The notes under the pieces were generated by a model. The model did no database searches, had not been told where the DNA came from, and saw only the letters and a list, made by a program, of their open reading frames with translations. Positions 39,201 to 51,900 of a stretch of DNA of 64,000 nucleotides are shown piece by piece. Numbering within the stretch: the stretch's first letter is position 1; every line of letters starts with the position of its first letter. Source of the DNA: Serinus canaria (lineage: Eukaryota; Chordata; Aves; Passeriformes; Fringillidae); contig NC_066316.1 in assembly GCF_022539315.1 (NCBI RefSeq), positions 63,159,994 through 63,223,993 on the forward strand, in the 5' to 3' direction. A program made the position numbers and the translations under genes.

Positions 39201-40049
39201 TGAATTTCTATAAATACAACACTTCCCAGAGGGCTTCTAGTCCTTCCTAGTAGCTGCCTGGAAAATATTGTGAGAATCCTCCTTTTCACTGTATTTCCAA
39301 GCTTTCTGACTTGAATTAGTAAGTGACAATGTGTGTGAGAAAAAGCAAAAAGTCTATGAAGTGATTTTGAGACATCACATATGTCTTTTTCTTTATAACT
39401 TGTTTGTGCTCAACTCATGCTTTCAACTGTTCCTGTGTTCCAAACCATTTAATCAGATATCTGAAAAAATCTGTCTTCCTTTTCTCCTTTATCACAAATA
39501 CAGAAAATCTTTCCAGGTTTTTTTGTCTCATTTCTATCTTCCAGCTATCATTCATAAAATTCCATTTTTTCTTTATTCCTAGTCTTGCCTCAATGCTGAT
39601 CTCCTTTTTAAATACTGGATCTTCTTCTCAATGGCTTAGACTCTTTATTCCTGTTCTCCTTATATATTCTGTAGTCTTTCTTCTGTTGGATTTCTGCATC
39701 TCTTTATCTCCCTATTTTTATTTTACTCATACACCTGGATGATCATGCTTGGATTTTCTTTTTACACAGAAAGTGTAAAAAGTTTGCTCCCATTCTTGTT
39801 TTTCTTTATTTTTTTTCCCTTGGCCCTCATTTTGTGTAGTTTCTAATATTAGTTCTGTTTTCATGTGATATGGATAAAAGAATGACTGCCTTCCTGAAAT
39901 CCAGGTCTAAATAACAAACCCAGCTCTTTCCTACAAGCCTTAATAGGGAAGTAGCCCAGGTGTGCCATAGCACAAAACTGTAGTTCTAGAATTTCAGTGT
40001 TGCGGCTGTAGGCACTGAGGGCAGTACGAGGAAATCCAGACAGAGATCA
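36248..40049. other. noncoding stretch left of the young CR1
   Basis: No gene is recognised. The longest open frames are 112 codons (39404-39742, plus, Phe/Leu-rich from pyrimidine-rich DNA) and 109 codons (36628-36957, plus). Neither shows a domain. No interspersed repeat is seen. Confidence 0.65.
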
Positions 40050-40124
40050 CACAGAATCACAGAATTTCTAGGTTGGAAGGGACCTTTAAGATCATCGAGT
40101 CCAACCCACGTTCTAACAGTTCAA

Positions 40125-41183
40125 CTAGGTCATGGCACTAAGTGACACATCCAGTCTTTTTTTGAACACATCCAGGGATGGTGACTCCACCACCTCCCTG
40201 GGCAGATGATTCCAGTATTTGATCACTCTTTCTGTGAAAAACTTCCTCCTTAATTCTAGCCGGTATCTCCCTTGGTGCAGTTTGAGACTGTTTGAGACTG
40301 GACTTGGACACAGTTTGAGACTGTGTCCTCTTGTTCTCTCTGTTGTTGCCCAGAGAAAGAGACTGACCCCCAGCTCACCACAGCCACCCCTCAGGAAGTT
40401 GAAGAGAGTGATAAGGTCACCTCTGAGTCTCCTTTTCTCCAGGCTAAACAATCCCAGCTCTCTCAGTCTCTCCTCATACAGCTTGTGTTCCAAGCCCCTC
40501 ACCAGCCTTGTTGATCTCCTTTGGACACGCTCAAGCATCTCAATGTCCCTCCTAAACTGAGGGGCCCAGAATTGGACACAATACTCAAGGTGTGGCCTTA
40601 CCAGTGCCGAGTACAGGGGAAGAATGACCTCCCTGCTCCTGCTGGCCACTATTCCTGATACTGGCCAGGATGCCATTGGCCTTCTTGGCCACCTGGGCAC
40701 ACTGGTGGCTCATGTTCAGCTGACTGTCAACTAGCACCCGCAGGTCCCTTTCCACCTGAGCTCTGTCCAGCCACACCGTCCCCAGCCTATAACGTTGCAG
40801 GGGGTTATTGTGGCCAAAGTGCAGGACTCGGCACTTGGACTTATTGAACTTCATCCCATTAGATTCTGCCCATCCATCCAACCGTTCCAAGTCCCTCTGA
40901 AAAGCCCTCCGTTCCTCTAACAGTTCGACACATGCTCCCAGCTTAGTGTCGTCTGCAAATTTGCTGATGAAAGATTCTAAACCCTCGTCCATATCATCAA
41001 TAAAAATATTAAACAGAATTGGTCCCAGCACAGACCCTTGAGGGACACCACTGGTGACTGGCCGCCAGCTGGATGTAGCACCATTCACCACCACTCTCTG
41101 GGCCCGGCCATCCAGCCAGTTCCTAACCCAGCACAGAGTGTTCCTATCTAAGTCACGGCCTACCAGCTTATCTAGGAGTATAG
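40125..41183 (-). pseudogene. CR1 ORF2 reverse-transcriptase remnant
   Basis: The C-terminal half of the CR1 ORF2 protein, which supplies reverse transcriptase for retrotransposition. Starting at the truncation (ILLDKL, about 41181), the first frame shows [17 protein letters not shown], then [11 protein letters not shown] (about 41055-41020), FNIFIDD and the catalytic FADD box (about 40959-40948; this clade uses F/YADD). LHFG and [12 protein letters not shown] follow. A frameshift near 40655 moves the reading to a second frame, which continues with [31 protein letters not shown] and [16 protein letters not shown], ending at a natural-looking stop at 40125. The endonuclease domain and fingers/early palm are absent by truncation. 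The second frame carries about ten extra residues from the repeat at 40281-40323. Sure of family; nonfunctional. Confidence 0.95.
40281..40330. repeat. short direct repeats and hairpin inside the CR1
   Basis: TTTGAGACTG occurs at 40281-40290, 40291-40300 and 40314-40323. The last copy lies in the loop and right arm of a perfect inverted repeat, GGACACAG (40308-40315), TTTGAGA, CTGTGTCC (40323-40330). CR1 elements normally have only one such segment here. The expansion keeps the ORF2 frame open. Confidence 0.85.
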
Positions 41184-41205
41184 AGATTAAGATATAGAGA
41201 TTAAG
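41179..41205. repeat. 13-bp direct repeat at the CR1 5' junction
   Basis: TATAGAGATTAAG occurs at 41179-41191 and again at 41193-41205, straddling the point where CR1 similarity ends. The same word is not found at the 3' end of the element, so this is not an ordinary target-site duplication. Confidence 0.85.
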
Positions 41206-44200
41206 GGGGAAAATGGAAAGACAGTACAAGGCAAATGGGGAAGCAATTAAATTTAAAAGGAATACTGCTTTTGCTATCAAGGTACCTCAAAGCTTCAGAG
41301 TAAAATTAGCAGAGTAGCCAAAGTCTACATGAATATAAGGAAGTTATTTGTTTAGTGCCTTATTAACCAGATCACAGGGCACTGAGATGTTCTACTTCTC
41401 TGTTCAATCCTATCTCCCCTTCCCTCTCTCCTCCCCTTCTTTCTTCACTCTATATCCAACTCTAGCCTCAAGCACCAGCCTATAAACATGAGGAGAATAA
41501 TATTTTCATGGATATGGTAAATTATTTAAAAAAAAATCTACAAGTACAAATAATTTTCTAATATGTGGTTTGCTGTGTATTTTCATTCCTAGTGACAATT
41601 TAGTAATAGTTAGATATAACATAGAACAGAACGAACTGTTGTATGGTATGTACATACACATGTATATGATCTGTTAATATATATTGCACTGTTGTAGTCA
41701 GGTGAATGTTACCCTACTGAGTTTCTTTTTCCCCAATATATGAAATCTCAGATAATTTGATAGAAGCAGAATCCATTTCTTCAATTTTTCTCTTTACTCC
41801 TTTGTAGCTACTTAACATTTTTAAACATTTTACCTCAGCAGCAGTGAAAACCTGTGACTCTATCTGCTGGGCTCCATTTCCTCTTACTTTCATTAATTTC
41901 AGACAATTACAGTGTTGGTTTAATTACATTGCAGAACAAATTATGCTAATCAATTCTGTTTACACCCAATTAGGATTCCTTATGATGCATGGATATCTGT
42001 AGTTGGTGAAAAATGAGGAGAGACAAAAGTGATGAAAATAATTCGATAATTCAGCATCCTAGAAACATGCCCAGGTGGAAACTTCATCTGCAACTCCTGT
42101 CCTACCTGAAAAGCTTGGGTCTGAGATCCAGTCTGAAACCTTTCTCTCAGGGAGGCTGTTAAACTATTGAAAAGGGCTATTGGTGGTCTGAACTCTTTAA
42201 GTTTATATTTACTTTTAGGTGCTTTTAAAAAGGAATTGTTCTCATCCTTCTTACTGTAACTACATTGATACATTGCCACACACTGTTCTCTTTCACTGAA
42301 AGATGAATTAGAGTAGTGGGACAGGCAACATCAGTAGAAAAACAAAACAAAAGGGGAAGAAAACAAGCACGTATACATTAATCTTCAGCCCACCATTTCT
42401 GTAGTTTGTGAAATCAATGCCTAAAGATTTACCTGATTTATTTTTTTCAGATATGGGCCTTAGTATTTCTGGAGATTTTTTGAAGGATAAAAGAGGATAT
42501 AATCCAAAATATAGTAATATAAATACATATTTCCAAACATTCAGTGAATGCTAAAACATTTTTTCTTCCTATTATTTGTAAAATAATTTCTGATATATGT
42601 AAACTGATATAATTTCCATGGATTTAGAGAAATATTTGTCAACAGGGCACTACCTCATAGCCAGAGTCTGATAAAAGCTCATTAATTAAAATTTTTGCTT
42701 AAGTGATCTGGTGCAGCTCACTGAGGAACCAGCCTGGAAACATATTTCATTTCAAATTTTGCCCTTTGTGATTAATTTGACAGTTGCATTTACTCTGCAG
42801 TTGGAGTCAGTTGAGGCCACATCATCACATATGCAATTTCCAATGAAAAACTGGATGTCTAAAATCTGGAGAGAGGGAGGACACTTTTTTATACATAATA
42901 CATACATGTTATCATTTAGACCAACAGGTCCCTTGGAAATAACAAAGAGGAATCAACTGTTTTCAACCACTTCTCTTTCTAACAAACTTATTTCTGTTTG
43001 TCCAGAAAGCACACCAGTAAACTCTAGACATGCTCACATAATCTTAGTATTGGCAAAAGCACAGTACTGCCAAGGGGGCACATTTAGAGGTAAATTGATC
43101 TCATACTTTTAATGGAAGAGAAAATGCTTGATATTGGAAAGCCTTTTGAAAAAGAAACAACACCAAAGTGAAGCATCATCCCTTTACATATGCATTGGAA
43201 TCATTCCTAAGTCCATAATGAAGCTTAGGTGATTTTCAGTCAGACCCAAAAGTTATATCCAGATGTGAATAAATGACTATGTGTACTGCTTTTCTATTTG
43301 AAAAATGATCTCTGCACCAAAAAATAATATAATAAATAATATATACCAGAATACCCTCCTGGTGTCACCTTTGTGATGAATGAATATAATGGGGGAGGAG
43401 GAAACTTGCTTTCTTCCTATTTTATCTTGCATGCTTGTAGATTTATATCGAGACAAAAAAATGAAACTCTGATGCACTTGCTGTTAAGCAGCATTTGAGA
43501 GATAAACCCTGGTACCACTGCTGATCAAAGACATCAGGAATTTGTGGGATAAAATTGTGGCTACATCTGGGAAAAATCTGGTGGAGGGTGGAGAGAGGGG
43601 CTCTGTTACCTGCCTCCATTCCTACTGTACAACTCTGCAGACAGTCTAAATAAAGACTGCCAGTGCAGTGTGGTGTGTTTAAATGCAATGAGTGCCATGC
43701 TGTGCTTAAGTGCAACAAGTGGCATGTACTCCAAGGGGTAGGATGCAGACTGCCCATGCAGGACAACTGTCTGCATGCATGCAGTGAATTTTGGCTCTGA
43801 GGGCATCTGTTTGGCCAAAGGCAGGGAGCCTGGGTAAGTGAAGGCATGATTCCATTGTCTTTCCAGCACCCATATAAAAATTTACAAACACCCTCAAAAA
43901 TCAGCTTCAGGTAAAAGGCAGAGAGGTAAGTTACCCATAGTGCACGTAAATCCTTAAAAGCAACCCAGGGCTGTATTACTGGGAACACCTTTAACCCCTG
44001 CAGGACATATAGTTACAAGAAAGTTTTCCATTGCTCACCTCCTTCCACATTTTTAAGCATCTCTTACCTGCACATGTGAAACAAAAATGGTTCAGCCTTG
44101 CTACATTCCAGTACATACAGTAAAGCTCTGATTTTTTTAAAGGAAGCCCCAAAAGCAATCTCAGCAGCCATAAGAGTTTTCTGACCCAGATAAGTGTGGA

Positions 44201-45794
44201 TGGGTAAGAGCATGTGGTTTTCACTTTCCCTGTGATTAGAAGACAAGGCCAATATATTACCCTCCTAAGATCATACTTTCTCTGGGTGTATCTTACCTGA
44301 TGTGACCCAAGTTGCTTTATACACCTCTTATACAGACTAGTGATGTTTCTTTCCAAAGATTAGATAACCATCACACTACAGGGAATGGTCATGGTTTTTC
44401 CTTCACTCTACTATTGTGATAGGGAAAAAATAGGTCTGAGGTTGTTTTAGGAGGAGAACTGAACATCCAGACACATGACTTCATGCCTGTGAGGCTAGGT
44501 GAAGCTAGAAGAAAAGAAAGAAAATGGAGAAGTGGGGAGACAGATGTAGGACTCCTTTCTCCAAATCAAATGACGATGAGTGCTCTTACCTATGTTCACA
44601 TCATTTATAGGAACTGAATGAAACATTTGTGACTTCTACTGAGGCTACCAGGACATCCTTGGAAAATTAGCAGAGTTTTATCAGTGTCTTCTCAAGATTT
44701 AACTCAATAATACAGAGAGAAATGCTAAGGCTCTTGGCTTCTAGATAATCCAGATGATTTGTTTCCTTTTCGGAAGTCTTTCAGAAAGATGGGAGAGGAA
44801 GTTTTACAATGCCAACAGGACAGTATGTGTCCATCAGCACAGGAATCTCTGGTAACAAAGGGTTTTAAATATCCATAATCAGGTTTTCCTTCTTTTTCTT
44901 TTCTATTTTCTTTTCATAATATGCAGTATCTCATTTATCTAATTTTTAATACATCTTTTTAAAGGATGCCCTGATAGCCCTTGCATATTTTAGATTTGAA
45001 AGAACATATTTGTAACTATCTACAGTACATATATTTGGTACATCTCCCATGCTTTTTTTCTATTAGAAGATTCCAAATCTTCCAAATATTTTGAAGTAAT
45101 CTCAACAACCTTCAGAAGGAGAAAAACAATGACAGCATGGAAAAAAGATGCCTGATCTTCAGAGTTTTTAGAATGATCACTAGGTCCTGTCAAGTATTTC
45201 AAAAGTGGGAAGGATATAATTTTGACTGACAACGATAAAAAGAAAAGTTGGATGAACAAAAGACATTTACAGCACTTCACACCTCCCTTACTCACAGCAT
45301 TAAAAACAAGTCCTGTGATTCACATATGACATGCAGAATTCCTGAGATTAACTCCTCCAATTTAGTTTTCCCAGAGGCTTTGGTCTATACCAATTACTTA
45401 GCATTCCTTCCCTTAGCAGGTCTAACTGAAGCAAACCTGTGGGCTGTGGCAGTAATCAAAACCTTCTGGTGACTTGCCCAGTTCCCCTCTTTCAGCCAAG
45501 ATGTACTTCTTTACATCCAGGGCACCAAGCCAACACCTTGCTCTGCTGTTTTTAATGGATAATATCATCACCATTACTGAAAGTCCTTGATGGAGAGATC
45601 AGGGGCTCTGGAGTTCACCAAAACCTTCCCAAAATTTTCAGTAGGCAAAGGCACAGGGAAGGTGTTTTCCCTCACCTTGTAAAAGGTGGGAAAGTGAAGA
45701 AGCTCATGGGGCCATTTTCTTAGTAAAGAAACTCAAAAGGACCACTTTCTTTTGTTTCTGCTCCAAATCATCAAGGGCCCCTGCAGCCTGAGTG
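41206..45794. other. noncoding stretch between CR1 and the MIR fossil
   Basis: No gene is recognised. The longest open frame of the window outside CR1, 181 codons on the minus strand (43443-43988), lies here. It is rich in Cys, His, Ser and Leu, partly built on a 21-bp imperfect repeat, and has no domain I know. A 133-codon plus-strand frame (42711-43112) and a 121-codon minus-strand frame (43991-44356) are likewise unrecognised. Confidence 0.6.
43679..43726. repeat. imperfect 21-bp direct repeat
   Basis: TTAAATGCAATGAGTGCCATG (43679-43699) recurs as a variant at 43706-43726 (TTAAGTGCAACAAGTGGCATG), a 27-bp period. A perfect 14-bp palindrome CTGCATGCATGCAG lies close by at 43771-43784. Confidence 0.85.
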
Positions 45795-45938
45795 CCCTGT
45801 ATGTGACCTGAAACAAGTAATTTAATCCTCCTGTGCTTTGCTTCCACAACTATAAACTGGAGATAATCCTTCTCCACTTCTCCAGGCAGCCTGGAAGATA
45901 AATTCGTTAATTCTTGGGAGCTGCTCAATACTTTGACA
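45795..45938 (+). mobile_element. ancient MIR-type SINE (amniote CORE-SINE)
   Basis: The plus strand follows the MIR/amniote CORE-SINE layout block by block: GTGACCTGAAACAAGTAATTTAA (family: GTGACCTTGGGCAAGTCACTTAA), CCTCCTGTGC, CAACTATAAACTGGAGATAAT (family: CATCTGTAAAATGGGGATAAT), and then a bird/turtle-like 3' part AGATAAATTCGTTAATTCTTG and GCTGCTCAATACTTTG. MIR SINEs are tRNA-derived retroposons mobilised by L2-type LINEs before the amniote radiation. No A/B promoter boxes remain clear upstream, so this is the central and 3' portion. The minus-strand open frame over this interval is antisense noise. The match is by recollection but long and ordered. Confidence 0.75.
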
Positions 45939-48900
45939 AATTGGGCTCTCTGCATGCAAGCACTTACAAAAAAATTTCTGCTCCTGAAGCAACCCTTCTT
46001 CTATCTGACAGCTGAGAGATGTAAGTTTGAACATACTAATCCACTAGGCCTTAAGACTTTAATCCTCCAAAGTCACCCTAGTGATTACTATGCCTGGTTG
46101 AGCATCAAAACTGAACAAACAAATGCTGAATAAAGTCTGCCTGCCAAAAGATTTCACTTCAGACATTTAAGTTTTGTTGGGGTTCTCCCCCTCTTCACCT
46201 CAGGTTCTTTGAAGAAAAAAAAAAAAAACCCAAGCTGATTGAATATTAAGACAGCTGCCATACTTGGTTTTTACCACAAACACCATGAAGCAGCAGCCAT
46301 GGACCTCAAATCCCAAATATCTTGCTCTGGTGGAGGAGGCAGGAAAACAAATAAGAACTTAGAGAAGGAAAGAAGAGCATTTGAGGACAGAGAATAATGT
46401 GATAACAGTGGTTTTAGTCAGGTCCATTAAAATATTTTGCATCTTCACAGGCAGTGAGCTGTAGGACAAGGCTGGTGTGTGGGTGACCTTAGCTGTCACA
46501 GCATTTATACAGCAGCCACCAGAACCATGTTGGTGCTGTGTTTCTCTCTACTTCTCCCTGTTTTACCATTTACTTTGAACTGAGTTTGCCTCAGTGTCCT
46601 GAAGAGATGCACAGAGGAAAATGCTTTAAAAATAAACAATTGGAATTTTATGCCTATGAAGAAAATAACACTATGGGGTGGACAAGTCTTTGAGACAGTC
46701 TGGTTTGATTCCCAGTGGTGCAGTGAGGTGTAGATGGATTGCATGAGCCATACTGCCTCTCTGATAACTGTGAACATAAAAAGGCCATAAAAGACAATTG
46801 GTTTCCTACATCTCTGCTATATTATCTTGCCAGGTATTGCTGGTGATTTATATAAATCTCATCACTCACCTTTATGCATCTATTAATTAGGACCATATTA
46901 CACAGTTTTATAATTTAAAAACAAATATTTTAAAACATCATTCTCTGAAATAAAATACTATTATTCAGGAGAAAGTATTTTTAGCAACCAGTCGAAGACT
47001 CAGAAAATACAAAAAACCATGTATGTTTCAGGCTAGGGCTAAATGAGCAGCTATTCTTTCTGTTGAAAAAACTTTATCTTTCACCCTGATACCTCCAAGG
47101 ACTTGTACTCGTCTGTTGCTTTTAACTTGTCAGTTACACTTTGAGGTTCAAACACTAAAATCTCATTTGCAAGTGGATCCAAGGTTTACAAGTTTGGTGT
47201 GGTTCTAATCAGCAACATGCTGTTCAAGTACTATTTATGAGAACTTGTTGATCCAGAAAATGGAACTGGAAATATTGCAAAAACTCACTCAGTCTGGTGT
47301 GGAAGCAACTTCCAAGAAGCTATTTTTGAGCAATTTCCACTTCTTGTCTTGCCCTTAAACAGGAAGCAGTAAAAATCATAACAGTAACTATGTTTAAGTT
47401 CCCAAGCTTTCTAAAACCTTGCAAACAAGTTCCTGACAGCATAGCTTCTCGTAGCTTCTTATTAAAGTCAAATAAATTTTACCTTCCTCATTTTGTGCTT
47501 TCCTGACCGAGAATACCTGTACACCCTCAGGTATTTTTAGCAGAAGGACTTTTTAGAAGCCCAAGACTACATTTTTGTCAGTGACAATCCTTTGGCAGTA
47601 AAGAATTTCTACTAGTTCTTCACAGTTGTAGAATTTGGCTGAGAAGTCAGTGTCTAATGGTTATGTCAACATATAACTACATGAATCACGGTGTTGCTAT
47701 TGTCCTGAAGCAGCAAATAATTGTAGAGCAAATTAATCTCCTCCTTTGTAAGCGCTTAGGATTTCAATTCAGCATGGATACTCAGAGCAGTCGAAGGAAC
47801 TCTGCACTGTCCTTCAAATAAACATTTAGTCCCAGCAAATGCTGGTAGCATTGTGGATGTTACATGTTTGCCTTATCTGTCCTTGGCTGATAATAAAGGA
47901 ACAGACCACTAGAAAGCATAATCATTGTTATGGAGAAGGGAAAAAAAAAACAACAAACCTGCCACTTTCCTTTAGTCAGATCAAAAAAAAAAAAAAATTG
48001 AAAAGCATCTTGCTTCTCAAATTGTTATTAGCAGGAGAAAAAGTGAGAAAAGATACTTTTTCACCTTGCATCTGTCCTACCACGCAACATGTTCTGCTTG
48101 TTTAACTGGAGAAATCATTTTATCAGCTAATAGTGTTTAGAACAATAGCTGATGAAGCACATGGGAAGCTGAGCTGCATGTTCACTGCCGTTGTGCCTGC
48201 TCAGGATGTTCACCACGTGCAGGCAGCCCCGCAAGCCTTCCCAATAGAGGGCATTTCTGCCCCTGACCTTTGCAGATGTTATGCTGGGCTATTTTTGTTT
48301 TGCTAATTTAGGATATAAATCGGAAAGGAACTTGTTACAGTGAGAGAAGAAACACACGGTACAATCTTTGTGGAAGTTTTATCTGTGGTCAGTATCTCAA
48401 AGCCATATAAAAGAATCTGACTGATATGCATAGCAATTAAATTAGACCCTTGAAAAAATTAAAATTTACAGCAATCTCCTCTTTTTCTTTTGTCCTTCAT
48501 TCTTTTCCCTCTTCTCTTGCAAGTGAATTAGGACTCTTTATTCAAATATATTTTCCTTATTACCCCTTTACTGAGTTCAAAGATATGTGCTGATTTGTGT
48601 TTTATTTAGCATTATTTATATAAAATCTCTTTATTAAGAAATACTGTACAAAATATGATTGTATGCTAGATAAATGAGTTAAAATGGCCAATGCTGGCAT
48701 AGTTTTACAAACAAAGATAAAGGTATCTTGCTGAAAAGGATCTCAGAAAATTTGGCTGAGAAAGGGCCCTAAGAATAGAAGTAATCCCTGCCCCTTTCTC
48801 TGCTTTTAAATATTTACTCCAATTGTGGATATATTAGAATGATGAAAATATATTTGTCTCACAGTGTCATTACCTTAGTTAACTGAAGAATCTACAAAGT

Positions 48901-51900
48901 ATATTAATATGAAAGCATATGAATATGAAAGCAATGTTTATTGTCCTCTCCTTGCTGTGAGGAGCTATTGATACCTGCAAGTCATGCACTCATATATGTT
49001 TGTATCTCTCTCTATATGTATATATACATGCACAAAATTGTTTGTTTCTTGATATGAAAATGCTCTAATCCCCCAGGAAAGGATGCTCCCTCCAGATGTG
49101 CTCACTTTTCATGATAGAAGTTTAGATGGTGGGGTAGAAAGGGGTTGGGAGCAGTGCTCTTTGGCATCTGCTTTCTGCACAGCTGGACAAGAGGATGTCT
49201 CAGTGCTGTGGCACTGCAACACACTTCAGAAACAGTAAAAATCTTCTGTGAGAACCACTGGGAGGTCAGCACAAAGAAGTGAGAAAACTTTAGGCAGTTC
49301 AGATCTGAAGTAAGCCTGTAATTACCAAAGCTTTTTAGAAGTTTAGAACCAGCCTGGAACTAGTCTTATTTTTTTGGAGAAATGAATGCATATGAATGCT
49401 AGACTGGAAAATCATCTCCTCAGTTTTGTAAAGGGATATGATCTGTGTCTTTTTTAACATCTCTGTCACACTATCAGCCCTTTCTTAAGGAAAACCAGCC
49501 ATTGGAAAGCGGCCAAATCTCAAATAAACTAGCCCAAAAGAAGTAGTGGTAAAATAAATGGCAAAAATATTTTGCTGTTATGGAGTTTCATTTTGACATT
49601 CGCCCCCTGATTAATTTTCCTCCTTGTTTCTCAGTGTAGGTGAGGAAGTAATCTTTTAATCATATTCTGGATCAACTCAAAATAAAACCCCTGAGTCTTA
49701 CAGCATGCTATTTGTTACTCAGTAATATAAGCATTGCTAGCTTCTTTTCTTGGTTTTGTTAATCCTTTCCGAGGAAAGGTAACAGAGCTGGAGACAGCAG
49801 TACTGGTCTTACTAATATTCTATAAAGAGATAATATCATCTGCTACACTTTCAAGGCATTAATTTGTATATACATTTAAAACTGATGTTTATTTCCTAAG
49901 TGTTTTTTTTCTGGAGGGAATTCACATTTAATTGTTACCTACCAGGAACATGAAATATATATCATCATCACTACTGTGCTGGTGATAATCCCTCTTCTTA
50001 TAAATAAGGTATATGCTTAAATGAATGACTGTGAATTTTTCTGTGCTAAACTGCTTCTTGTAGGACTGAACCTACTCCATCAAGCTAGTTTGATTGCTAA
50101 ATGCCACTGGTAGGAAGAAATATGAACTCTCCAGAATCGTCCAGGGTAAAATTCACCTTGTCAAACTTAGCCTAATTAAAAACTGGCCGTCCAGGCTGCA
50201 TTAGCCACCTAGACTCAAGTGGTAGAAACAAGCTTTTCCCAATAATAAGTCATGCTTAGGACTGATGGGATAAATCACAATATGCGAATGCCTGGGTTTT
50301 TTATCATTATATGAGAAGTCAGACGTTGTGATTTACTTGGACTTCATTTCTGACTTAAAAGGGATAAAATAGATCAGATAATCTGATTTTAAAAATTCTA
50401 CCCTTATCCATTAAAATTTTTCTGACAGTTTGTCTTTCTGTACTATGCCATGAACTTCTTCTCTCTCTTTCCTCCCCTGCAGGTAATAATACTGATGGAG
50501 CAGTAATTTTAGATATTTTAACAAGATCAGTGATACTGCATTGCAATGCCAAGACCAATTTTCATGTGGAGATGTTATGTTTTTTCTTCTGCTAACATGT
50601 TTTCTTAGTTTCTCTTTGTGGTTTCTTGGAATATGGTATTTTTTCTTCTCTATTTTTACAAAATGTAAAGTGAAGTTTATGTTTATGAACAGAATCTTGG
50701 AAACCGGAGATATTTATCTCAGAAGTCCAGTAAGGGCACCAAGAGGACAAATGAACATTTTCCTGAGAGTAACCATGAAGAATCCCACACTCTTGGCAGA
50801 GTGAGCAGTTCTGCTTTTTGCAGTGGTCAGCCTTGAGGTGGACCACCAGTGAGGTGCATCTTTGCGAGCTTTCTCCAGCTCGAATTCAGCAGAATCCATC
50901 TCTCATAAATTGCAAGAGTTATCAGAAGACAGAAAAGATGTTTAATCAGTCGTGGTCTAGACCAGATGTGAATATATTACTGAAAGTAAAGAAGCTTGCT
51001 TTCCCACAAAGTTTTTGCATCCTGAAGGTTTCAACCAAAAATCTCAGATTACACAAATTCTAGGCTAAAATCTTTCCACTTACAATTAGGCAAACCTCAT
51101 TGATTTCCTAGCCAAAACCTGATGCTGTGCAATTGAAACCATGAGACTCTAGCAGCAGAGAAAACAGGAAAACTGTATATTTATCCACAGATTTCCTAGT
51201 TTTATACTCCAAGATTATAAGAAACTAAAAATGCCATCCAAGTCCCTTTGGTTGTGAATGCAATATCAACTGTATATCACATATATATTTTAGATCTTTT
51301 GTAGGGAAGCACAATATCTTAAAAATTTTTAAATGCTAATCTCAAATAACATCTGTAGAAGTAATAATGAATTTGATCAAGACTTTGGAATTCTTTTCAA
51401 GGAAAACTGATGCTGTACTTAAAGTAATTGGCTGGTATCCTCTCACAAAATTTCAAGTTTCTCCTAATGGACCTTTTTTAGTCACCTTTTTTAGTCACCT
51501 TTTTAATTGCAGAAGCAAAATTTTCACAGAGGGACTTAAGATGTTGTAACAGTATAGTAGAACCTATGAGGCAGCCTCCCAGCTCCAGAAGTAGTACGAA
51601 TTAGGCAAAGCTACCTCACTTTTACAGGCAGTTGTGTGAAACATCTGTCACTGGAAGGAATTAGGCTTCTGCACTGGGACACTCAGCAGTCACAGCCGGG
51701 AACTGGAATGCTTCAAAAAGCCAGTAGGAAGTGCCTAGATTTGAAATTTCCTCTCCAGTCTGAGTTGAGTACATGCTTCAATGCCATAGTAATGCAGGAT
51801 TTACAAAGATTTGACCTTCACAGTCTGAAGTTTATCTGTCTTCAGTTTATCTGTCTCAGCTACAGTTTTCCATCAAAAGTGTTTGTGTATTCTGCACCAT

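Larger units (their letters stand above)
40050..41183 (-). mobile_element. CR1 LINE, 5'-truncated, least decayed copy
   Basis: A minus-strand CR1 retrotransposon. Read on the minus strand it starts inside the reverse transcriptase (5' truncation near 41183), runs through the rest of ORF2 and a very short 3' untranslated region, and ends in the diagnostic CR1 3' terminus. That terminus appears on the plus strand as CACAGAAT twice (40050-40065), then TTCTAGGTTGGAAGGGACC and ATCATCGAGTCCAACCC. Truncation at the 5' end is the normal outcome of target-primed reverse transcription. It is the best preserved CR1 in the window: most of the remaining ORF2 is open, with one frameshift near 40655. It is dead because the endonuclease and the N-terminal RT are missing. 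An in-frame internal repeat (40281-40323) and a short duplication at the 5' junction (41179-41205) are unusual for the family. Confidence 0.97.

Noticed and set aside
40219..40560. 113-codon plus-strand open frame
   Set aside because: It is the antisense shadow of the CR1 ORF2 remnant.
45704..45955. 83-codon minus-strand open frame with a protein-like look
   Set aside because: It lies mostly antisense to the MIR-type SINE fossil and has no family resemblance.
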